Source: Mollicutes bacterium (lineage in GTDB: Bacteria > Bacillota_I > Bacilli_A > Izemoplasmatales > Izemoplasmataceae). From it: DNA of 9,298 nt. The position numbers were made by a program, and so were the translations under genes. Below the pieces are notes generated by a model, which worked only from the letters and a program-made list of their open reading frames with translations, was not told where the DNA came from and made no database searches. The stretch is taken from contig PWKX01000212.1 of assembly GCA_003559585.1 (NCBI GenBank), forward strand, positions 1 through 9,298, read 5' to 3'. The first letter of the stretch is position 1; each line of letters begins with the position of its first letter. Shown piece by piece: positions 1 through 4,585 of this stretch.

Positions 1-1
1 C

Positions 2-145
2 ACCGTATACTTTGGTGTTTGCTTTGAAGGTAAAACCACCACCGTTAAACAACACTTTGCTGGGGATCGCAATATGATTCGTCAAAAAGCAACGAGTTAC
101 GGTTTATACTTAGTATGGAAGACTTTGATGCATCATGAAAGTTAA
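2..145 (+). CDS. CinA/PncC C-terminal domain, 3' end only
   Basis: Only the last 47 codons are in the window, in the frame opening at base 2 and ending with TAA at 143-145. The peptide begins TVYFGVCFEG and later has the pattern F-x-G-D-R-x-x-I-R-x-x-A. This matches the end of the CinA C-terminal domain family (nicotinamide-nucleotide amidase, PncC), where a GTVYIG-like strand is followed by the F-x-G-D-R helix start. The enzyme deamidates NMN to nicotinate mononucleotide in the pyridine nucleotide cycle, in the cytosol. Whether the full protein also carries the N-terminal MoCF-like domain of long CinA cannot be seen. Its stop overlaps the next start by 11 bases, so the two genes are probably co-transcribed. 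The family call rests on a short peptide and recalled motifs. Confidence 0.8.
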   Translation, partial: TVYFGVCFEGKTTTVKQHFAGDRNMIRQKATSYGLYLVWKTLMHHES

Positions 146-845
146 CATTGAACGCTTTACACATCAATCCATACCAGTATTATCATATACCCCACCTAAC
201 GCCGATAAACTTATCTTCATCAATCACGGCATCTATGGATCAAAAGAGATTATCATGCAGTTGATTGGTATGCCACTAACTAAGATTGGTTATAAAGTGG
301 TGGCCATCGATGCCTATATGCACGGAGACCGTGTACAAGAACCCATTAAAAGCCGTGGTGAACACGCGCGCTCAAAAATGTTAGAGGTAGTCAAACAAAC
401 CGCCACAGAACTGATTCGTTTACATGAAGATTTATATTTAGAAGATTACCCACGTTATGATGTACTTGGTCTTTCAATGGGGGGCTTGTTAGCCTACTAT
501 TTAACAACAATCACATCTTCTATTGATTATGTGGTCGCTTTAATCTCAACACCAAATTTTCAAACGATTGATTTTAAAAACGAAACCACTGATTCTGAAT
601 CAAAAATGACCATTGAGCGTTTAATTAAAGATATGGATCCAGCTCAACATATCGCACAGATGCGGTTTAAAAAAATCATGGCCTTTAGTGGCAAAAACGA
701 TACCGTTATTCCCTATCATCACACCGATGACTTCATCCAACAGCATCCTAAGTTGCCGATGATTCACGAAACATTCGATACCGATCATAGTTTAAATCCT
801 AAGATGGCTGAACGCGTTGTTTATCATCTTAAAAACACATCTTAA
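135..845 (+). CDS. alpha/beta hydrolase family protein
   Basis: A 236-residue cytosolic alpha/beta-hydrolase fold protein with no signal peptide or membrane segment. Visible landmarks are the oxyanion-region strand LIFINHG (about 26-32), an MHGDR segment, the nucleophile elbow G-L-S-M-G-G with Ser114, an acid in GKNDTVIP (Asp189) and a histidine in TDHSLNP (His218). This is a complete Ser-Asp-His triad in the usual order and spacing, so an active esterase or peptidase-like hydrolase is expected. The substrate cannot be read from sequence. The ATG at 135 lies inside the end of the cinA-like gene, and GGAAG at 117-121 is a rather distant Shine-Dalgarno match, so translation may be coupled to the upstream gene. 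No strong terminator follows. The next promoter starts 3 bases after the stop. Confidence 0.9.
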   Translation: MKVNIERFTHQSIPVLSYTPPNADKLIFINHGIYGSKEIIMQLIGMPLTKIGYKVVAIDAYMHGDRVQEPIKSRGEHARSKMLEVVKQTATELIRLHEDLYLEDYPRYDVLGLSMGGLLAYYLTTITSSIDYVVALISTPNFQTIDFKNETTDSESKMTIERLIKDMDPAQHIAQMRFKKIMAFSGKNDTVIPYHHTDDFIQQHPKLPMIHETFDTDHSLNPKMAERVVYHLKNTS

Positions 846-848
846 TGG

Positions 849-877
849 TTTACATACACATAAGGCTGTGCTATAAT
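849..877 (+). promoter_or_regulatory. sigma-A promoter of the rpsF-ssb-rpsR operon
   Basis: The -35 is TTTACA at 849-854 and the -10 is TATAAT at 872-877, with a 17-base spacer and an extended -10 TG at 869-870. Transcription should start near 884-885, giving a leader of about 65 bases. This is one of the two strongest promoter matches in the window. Confidence 0.85.
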
Positions 878-884
878 ATTCTAT

Positions 885-900
885 CGTGAGTAATCTCACG
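885..900 (+). promoter_or_regulatory. perfect hairpin at the 5' end of the rpsF leader
   Basis: CGTGAG (885-890), loop TAAT, then CTCACG (895-900), followed by TTTT at 901-904. It begins at the predicted first base of the rpsF transcript. Being that close to +1, it is unlikely to terminate that transcript but could protect its 5' end. For read-through RNA from the upstream hydrolase gene, the same stem plus four Us could act as a weak terminator, which that gene otherwise lacks. Both roles are inference. Confidence 0.5.
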
Positions 901-905
901 TTTTC

Positions 906-927
906 CTTGCCGGTTTTAATCGGCCAG
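906..927 (+). promoter_or_regulatory. candidate S6:S18 autoregulatory leader hairpin
   Basis: An imperfect stem-loop: bases 906-914 pair with 919-927 around a UUUA loop, with one U-C mismatch (908/925) and one G-U pair. The core GCCG/CGGC stem is at 909-912 and 921-924. It sits just 5' of the rpsF Shine-Dalgarno. Many bacteria have a leader here that binds the S6:S18 complex through a CCG-containing hairpin resembling its 16S rRNA site. The position, the CCG and the presence of both rpsF and rpsR in the operon fit that model. I cannot confirm the consensus bulge by eye, so this is a candidate only. Confidence 0.4.
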
Positions 928-949
928 CAGACCAAAAGGAGGTATAACA

Positions 950-1237
950 ATGACAAAATACGAAATCATGTACATCATTCGTCCAACCGTTTCTGAAAAT
1001 GAACGTAAAGTCCTAATTGAAGAGCTTTCAAGCATTTTCACAAACATGGATTCCAAAGTAGACAACGTGGATGAATGGGGCACAAGAGAACTTGCTTATG
1101 AGATTGAAAAACATCAAAAGGGTTACTATGTCGTCATGGACGTCACCGCAACCCAAGAAGCAAGAACTGAGTTTGAACGACGCATTCGTTTAAACGAAGA
1201 CATCATCCGTCATTTAATTATTAAAGACGTACGCTAA
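950..1237 (+). CDS. rpsF: 30S ribosomal protein S6
   Basis: A 95-residue protein of normal S6 length. It starts with the family's MTKYEIMYIIRP strand and contains the conserved W-G-x-R-x-L-A-Y motif (WGTRELAYEI, around residues 43-52) and the helix ending R-L-x-E-x-I-I-R-H-L. S6 binds the central domain of 16S rRNA as a heterodimer with S18, which is encoded two genes downstream. The start follows AAAAGGAGG (934-942) with 7 bases of spacing. It is the first gene of rpsF-ssb-rpsR, the standard order in Firmicutes and Mollicutes. The two hairpins in its leader may carry autoregulation by S6:S18. Confidence 0.97.
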   Translation: MTKYEIMYIIRPTVSENERKVLIEELSSIFTNMDSKVDNVDEWGTRELAYEIEKHQKGYYVVMDVTATQEARTEFERRIRLNEDIIRHLIIKDVR

Positions 1238-1260
1238 TCAATCAATGAGGTGAATGTTAT

Positions 1261-1731
1261 ATGATCAACCGAGCCATTTTAGTCGGGAGACTCACAAAAG
1301 ACCCCGAATTAAGAAGAACAAGTAGCGATATTCCAGTGACCAGTTTTACCCTAGCGGTGAACCGTACATTTAAAAACCAACAAGGCGAACAAGAAGCTGA
1401 CTTTATTCAATGCGTTGTTTGGCGACGCCAAGCAGAAAACGTCGCACAATACGTCAGTAAAGGTAGTTTGGTTGGGGTAGAAGGACGCATTCAAACTCGG
1501 TCATATGACGATCAAGACGGTGTGAGAAAATTTATCGTTGAAGTAGTCGCAGATTCTGTGCAGTTCTTAGAACCGCGTGGCACTCAAAATTCAGACTACA
1601 ATCAATCACAACCACGACAAGAACCTCAATACAAACAACAACCTAAACAACCAACACAAAACAACCAAAAACCTTCACGTGATGACGATTTAAAAGACAT
1701 CGACATCGCCGATGACGATTTACCATTTTAA
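1261..1731 (+). CDS. ssb: single-stranded DNA-binding protein SSB
   Basis: A 156-residue bacterial SSB. Residues 1-105 are the OB fold: it opens MINRAILVGRLTKDPELR and has W54 in the CVVWRRQAENVA segment and the VEGRIQTRSY strand. Residues 106-140 form a Q/N/P-rich flexible linker. The acidic C-terminal tip ends ADDDLPF and recruits replication and repair partners. SSB coats single-stranded DNA as a tetramer. The start is preceded by GAGGTG at 1247-1252 with 8 bases of spacing. A 12-bp direct repeat, GATGACGATTTA at 1681-1692 and 1711-1722, gives two D-D-D-L acidic patches near the tail. It lies between rpsF and rpsR and shares their promoter and terminator. Confidence 0.97.
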   Translation: MINRAILVGRLTKDPELRRTSSDIPVTSFTLAVNRTFKNQQGEQEADFIQCVVWRRQAENVAQYVSKGSLVGVEGRIQTRSYDDQDGVRKFIVEVVADSVQFLEPRGTQNSDYNQSQPRQEPQYKQQPKQPTQNNQKPSRDDDLKDIDIADDDLPF

Positions 1732-1749
1732 TATAAGGAGGAACCAATT

Positions 1750-1980
1750 ATGGCAAGAGGTAATTTTAGAAAACGCCGTAAAAAAGTTTGTTATTTCACT
1801 GAAAACAAAATTAAATACATTGACTATAAAGATGTAGACATGCTAAGACGTTTTATTAGTGACCGTGGAAAAATTCTTCCAAAAAGAGTCACTGGAACTA
1901 AAGCTGGCTACCAAAAAGAACTTAGCGTTGCGATTAAACGCGCACGCCACATGGCATTACTACCATTTGTTAAAAACTAA
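1750..1980 (+). CDS. rpsR: 30S ribosomal protein S18
   Basis: A 76-residue, strongly basic S18. It has the RKRRKKVCYF N-terminus, the IDYKDVDMLRRFISDRGKI segment, the P-K-R-V-T-G-T turn and the conserved end AIKRARHMALLPF. A single cysteine (C14) is present. S18 pairs with S6 on 16S rRNA helices of the platform. The gene starts 19 bases after the ssb stop and has an excellent AAGGAGGAA at 1735-1743. It is the last gene of the operon, and a terminator follows within 10 bases. Confidence 0.97.
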   Translation: MARGNFRKRRKKVCYFTENKIKYIDYKDVDMLRRFISDRGKILPKRVTGTKAGYQKELSVAIKRARHMALLPFVKN

Positions 1981-1985
1981 CATAC

Positions 1986-2017
1986 AAACACCGAGTTAAA
2001 TGACTCGGTGTTTTTTT
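1986..2017 (+). terminator. Rho-independent terminator after rpsR
   Basis: ACACCGAGT (1988-1996), a 6-base loop, ACTCGGTGT (2003-2011), and a run of seven Ts at 2011-2017. Two further A-T pairs can extend the stem outward. It closes the rpsF operon and separates it from the DUF438 gene. Confidence 0.93.
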
Positions 2018-2085
2018 ATATCTTATCAATCAAAATGCGTGCTTATGATATGATGAAGGTAGAAAGTTGTAGCCCTACTTTATTC

Positions 2086-2092
2086 AAAGGAG
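2086..2092 (+). promoter_or_regulatory. ribosome binding site fixing the DUF438 gene start
   Basis: AAAGGAG lies 8 bases before the ATG at 2101, but only 2 bases before an in-frame ATG at 2095. The reading frame is open further upstream to a GTG at 2008, but that GTG lies in the terminator stem of rpsR. The start at 2101 is therefore preferred. Confidence 0.8.
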
Positions 2093-2100
2093 AAATGATT

Positions 2101-3288
2101 ATGGAGTTATTACATAAAGATGAAGAGAAAATCAAACAAATATCATCGTTTATGCGTGAGATTCTTAAAGACCTTTCTAGAGAAGAAAAACGTCTAATCT
2201 ATGAACAATACAAGCCCTACATTGAACAAATCAACCCGATTGATTTGTTTTATCTAGAAATGTATAACGCCACAAGTAACACTGACATCTCCACAATTAA
2301 ACAATCAGCGAATCGGTTTGTGAATGCTTTCCAATCTTCTTTAAAAGCCTATGAAATCAAAGAAGCGGATCATCCATTCATGCAGGCTTTAATCGATGAA
2401 AACAATGCCATCATAAAGGTTTTAAATGACATGAAACCCTATTTTAAAACAGGCAACATCACCAAACATAAACAGGCCTTAAAAACTCAATTTGAACAAT
2501 TAAGACATTTAGAGAAAAAGTTCATTAAAAAAGAAAACATCCTTTTTCCTGTTTTAGAAGACAAAGTTCCATCAACCCGGCCGCTTGAAGTCATGTGGTC
2601 TTTGCACGATGATGCAAGACATCAAACCAAATCATTGATTCACTTACTATCTCAAGATGATGTTGATGAAACAACCTATATAAAAGCCATCGGCACATAT
2701 TATTATTTGCTTTTTGGCATCATTCAAAAAGAATCATTAATTTTATTGCCAGTTGCGAATGAACGCATCAATAAAAAGATGATGGATCAGATGTTTAAAG
2801 AATGCTTTGATTATGGCTTTACCTTTATCGATATTAACCCTCCTCACACAGTAAGCACCGAGGATGAACCAACCTTATCAGATACTTTTAACTCTAAAAC
2901 AGGTAGCTTAACTGCCAAACAACTATCTTTGGTTTTTAATCACTTACCTGTTGATATCACCTTTGTCGATAAAGAAGATAAAGTTCGCTATTTTAACGAC
3001 CGTCAAGAACGACATTTTCCTAGAAGTCCTTCAATTATCGGTAGGTTAGTCAAACACTGTCACCCACCTAAAAGCGTGGATACGGTCGAAAAGATCGTTA
3101 AAGCCTTTAAAGAGAACAAACGGGACACCGCTGAATTTTGGATTACCTTTAAAAATAGGTTTTTACACATTCGTTATTTTGCTGTCCGCGATGAGTTAGG
3201 TAGATATGAAGGCGTATTAGAAGTGTCACAAGATGTGACAGACATCCGCACCTTATCTGGTGAAAGAAGACTATTAGATTGGGACTAG
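2101..3288 (+). CDS. DUF438 / hemerythrin-like / PAS protein
   Basis: A 395-residue soluble protein with no membrane segment. The N-terminus (about 1-70) resembles the DUF438 helical domain. Residues about 85-225 look hemerythrin-like, with candidate metal ligands His91, Glu100, His136, Glu145, His169 and Glu211 in segments such as DHPFMQALIDENNAI and KKENILFPVLE. Residues about 277-385 form a PAS-type domain with DITFVDKEDKVRYFN and the family hallmark H-C-H-P-P-K-S (319-325). A diiron or heme-linked redox, oxygen or NO sensing role is plausible for this architecture, but the family has no settled function. There is no output domain, so it may act by protein contact. Overlapping TATGAT boxes at 2044-2054 may be a weak -10; I see no good -35. 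A palindrome directly follows the stop. Confidence 0.85.
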   Translation: MELLHKDEEKIKQISSFMREILKDLSREEKRLIYEQYKPYIEQINPIDLFYLEMYNATSNTDISTIKQSANRFVNAFQSSLKAYEIKEADHPFMQALIDENNAIIKVLNDMKPYFKTGNITKHKQALKTQFEQLRHLEKKFIKKENILFPVLEDKVPSTRPLEVMWSLHDDARHQTKSLIHLLSQDDVDETTYIKAIGTYYYLLFGIIQKESLILLPVANERINKKMMDQMFKECFDYGFTFIDINPPHTVSTEDEPTLSDTFNSKTGSLTAKQLSLVFNHLPVDITFVDKEDKVRYFNDRQERHFPRSPSIIGRLVKHCHPPKSVDTVEKIVKAFKENKRDTAEFWITFKNRFLHIRYFAVRDELGRYEGVLEVSQDVTDIRTLSGERRLLDWD

Positions 3289-3306
3289 TTTGTAAAGGTT
3301 TACAAA
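3289..3306. repeat. 18-bp perfect palindrome after the DUF438 gene
   Basis: TTTGTAAA, GG, TTTACAAA: an 8-bp inverted repeat with a 2-base centre, starting at the base after the TAG stop and about 40 bases before the MORN gene promoter. It is AT-rich with a 2-base loop and no T run, so it makes a poor terminator. Its symmetry is that of a dimeric repressor site. It resembles but does not match the Rex consensus, which has wider half-site spacing. The regulator is unknown. Confidence 0.5.
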
Positions 3307-3343
3307 GTATGATTAAAAAGTTTACGAACATAAGTAAAATCGC

Positions 3344-3371
3344 TTAACATTCGTGATAAACACGTTATAAT
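3344..3371 (+). promoter_or_regulatory. promoter of the MORN-repeat gene
   Basis: The -35 is TTAACA (3344-3349) and the -10 is TATAAT (3366-3371), with a 16-base spacer. A short inverted repeat, CGTG-ATAAA-CACG (3352-3364), lies inside the spacer and could be an operator, but at 4 bp per arm it may be chance. Confidence 0.7.
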
Positions 3372-3403
3372 GAGATTAGAAGACACTAATTCGGAGGGAT
3401 AAC

Positions 3404-3682
3404 ATGGTTGAAAAAAGAATTTTCGCCAATGGTCAAAAAGTTTACGACCTCAAGGATGATTACCTCACGTATTTTTATAAAGATGGTTCGATTAAAGCTG
3501 AAGGGCCATACATTCGCAACAAAAAAGAAGGCGAATGGCATCATTACCGTAAAAATGGTCATTTATGGAAGGTCGGTCATTTTAAGAACGGTAAACGTGA
3601 AGGGATATGGCAACGTTACAGTCCTGAAGGCCAAGTTGAAGGCGAAACCATCTACAAAAATAACCGTATCATAAAAAAATAA
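3404..3682 (+). CDS. small MORN-type repeat protein
   Basis: A 92-residue protein built almost entirely of MORN-variant (YwqK-like) repeats of about 23 residues: roughly 25-47, 48-71 and 72-92. Each has the pattern Y-x-x-[DNE]-G-x-x-x-x-G-x-[YF]-[KR]-N-x-K-x-E-G-x-W or a degenerate form. There is no signal peptide, membrane segment or catalytic motif, so it is probably a cytosolic binding or scaffold protein of unknown role. Some YwqK-family proteins are annotated as antitoxins, but no toxin gene adjoins this one. The start is set by GGAGGG (3393-3398) ahead of the ATG. It has its own promoter and terminator and stands as a single gene. Confidence 0.82.
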   Translation: MVEKRIFANGQKVYDLKDDYLTYFYKDGSIKAEGPYIRNKKEGEWHHYRKNGHLWKVGHFKNGKREGIWQRYSPEGQVEGETIYKNNRIIKK

Positions 3683-3704
3683 GGTCCCAATTCGGGACCT
3701 TTTT
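3681..3704. terminator. bidirectional terminator between the MORN gene and yhhQ
   Basis: AAGGTCCC, loop AATTC, GGGACCTT: an 8-bp stem. On the plus strand it is followed by TTTTT (3700-3704). Read on the minus strand it is followed by ATTTTTTTAT. It can thus end both convergent genes. Its plus-strand stem begins in the MORN gene stop codon, and it abuts the stop of the minus-strand transporter gene. Confidence 0.9.
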
Positions 3705-4378
3705 CATTGACGAGGTGTGATTCTTTTAATAAGATAGACAAACGGTGTATCTAAAATTGCCACCAGTAGTTTAATCACATATGTGGTGATAAATATACTG
3801 AGTAACACACCTGTATCGTGGGTGCCTAAAAACGCAATCGGTACAAATATCAATGTATCAACAAGTTGTGAAACCATTGTTGAGCCAATGTTTCTAACAT
3901 AAAGCAACCGATCACTTGGTAGTTTTTCTTTGATTGTTTGAAATAAGTGCACATCTAACAACTGTGAAATGATATAAGCCGTTAAACTACCAAGCGCAAT
4001 GCGTGGCATCAAAGAAAATATGGTGTTAAGTGAACCACTCGCAAAATCATCCGCATGCGGTGTGAACAATAACGCCATTTGCATGATGATTACCATGGCA
4101 ATTAAAGAGAAAAACCCAATATAAACAGCGTTTTTGGCCTCTTTAATTCCGTATTTCTCATTCAAAGAATCGGTAATCAAAAACAAGGTACCATACATGA
4201 TATTTCCCAGTGTGGCGGTTAAGCCAAACAACTCAATTGTTTTGGTAACTTGAATGTTTGCAAGTACCGTGCCCATTGCAATCCAGGCAAATAGACCTGT
4301 CTTACCGAATAATTTGTAAACCCCTAGTACTAAGATAAAATTGATGAGTGCAAATAAAAACCATAATAGTTCATTCAT
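3704..4378 (-). CDS. yhhQ: queuosine precursor transporter, DUF165/YhhQ family
   Basis: A 224-residue hydrophobic integral membrane protein with about six or seven membrane segments (for example residues 4-23, 28-45, 85-105, 165-185 and 188-210). The family pattern D-x-x-x-E-x-Y-G is visible at residues 70-77 (DSLNEKYG), after the segment beginning N-I-M-Y-G. YhhQ-type proteins import preQ0 or preQ1 for tRNA queuosine synthesis. The length matches E. coli YhhQ (about 220). The ATG at 4378-4376 follows AGGAGG (4391-4386) with 7 bases of spacing. A longer in-frame start at 4450 would run through the promoter and riboswitch and is rejected. The preQ1 riboswitch in the leader independently supports the assignment. 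It stops with TGA, within the shared terminator. Confidence 0.92.
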   Translation of the reverse strand: MNELLWFLFALINFILVLGVYKLFGKTGLFAWIAMGTVLANIQVTKTIELFGLTATLGNIMYGTLFLITDSLNEKYGIKEAKNAVYIGFFSLIAMVIIMQMALLFTPHADDFASGSLNTIFSLMPRIALGSLTAYIISQLLDVHLFQTIKEKLPSDRLLYVRNIGSTMVSQLVDTLIFVPIAFLGTHDTGVLLSIFITTYVIKLLVAILDTPFVYLIKRITPRQ

Positions 4379-4385
4379 AAAAAAG

Positions 4386-4424
4386 CCTCCTAGTTTTGAT
4401 ATCGCAGGATGGTTTCGAACTGCG
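4386..4424 (-). promoter_or_regulatory. class I preQ1 riboswitch
   Basis: Read on the minus strand: P1 stem CGCAG (4424-4420) pairs with CTGCG (4407-4403). The 12-base loop is TTCGAAACCATC, whose last C (complement of 4408) sits exactly where the preQ1-pairing cytosine lies in the B. subtilis queC-leader aptamer. An A-rich tail, ATATCAAAACTA, then runs into the AGGAGG Shine-Dalgarno. P1 length, the UUC at the loop start, loop length and the AAAACUA tail all match the class I pattern. The P2 pseudoknot pairing is not a clean run here; C8-G35 and A10-U33 in aptamer numbering are the best matches. Because the tail merges into the ribosome binding site, preQ1 binding should block translation of the transporter. 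Confidence 0.8.
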
Positions 4425-4435
4425 TACAGAAAAGT

Positions 4436-4464
4436 ATTATAGCGGTGCAAGCACTAGATGTCAA
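4436..4464 (-). promoter_or_regulatory. consensus promoter of the preQ1 riboswitch-yhhQ unit
   Basis: The minus strand has TTGACA (4464-4459), a 17-base spacer, and TATAAT (4441-4436). Both boxes are perfect sigma-A consensus. Transcription should start near 4429, about five bases before the riboswitch P1 stem, so the leader is essentially the riboswitch alone. Confidence 0.93.
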
Positions 4465-4523
4465 GGATTTTAAAACCGTGTTCTTAATGGTTGGTCAATG
4501 ACAACTTAACATTTTAAATCGTG

Positions 4524-4552
4524 TCGAATATGATAGCTACATATGGTATAAT
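4524..4552 (+). promoter_or_regulatory. extended -10 promoter of gdpP-rplI-dnaB
   Basis: The -10 is TATAAT at 4547-4552 with an extended TG at 4544-4545. The -35 position (4524-4529, TCGAAT) is weak. A 6-bp inverted repeat, TATGGT (4542-4547) and ACCATA (4554-4559), straddles the -10 and could be an operator. This promoter is divergent from the transporter promoter; the two -35 elements are about 60 bases apart. Confidence 0.72.
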
Positions 4553-4585
4553 AACCATAATCACATCCACATTTGAGGTGTCACA

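Noticed and set aside
2008..2100. Upstream extension of the DUF438 gene to the GTG at 2008
   Set aside because: That GTG lies in the stem of the rpsR terminator and has no ribosome binding site. AAAGGAG at 2086-2092 points to the ATG at 2101.
3149..3331. Minus-strand reading frame over the end of the DUF438 gene
   Set aside because: It overlaps well-supported coding sequence, has no ribosome binding site and spans the palindrome.
3321..3340. LexA/SOS-box-like sequence (CGAACATAAGT)
   Set aside because: Only one half-site matches. The second half is GTAA rather than GTTC, and the adjacent gene is not a repair gene.
3408..3674. Alternative plus-strand frame over the MORN gene
   Set aside because: It is a lysine-rich shadow of the repeat-coding frame, with no family features. 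The ribosome binding site fits the ATG at 3404.
4379..4450. Upstream extension of the transporter gene to an ATG at 4450
   Set aside because: It would begin upstream of the predicted transcription start and would translate the riboswitch. The ATG at 4378 has a proper AGGAGG site and gives the family's normal length.
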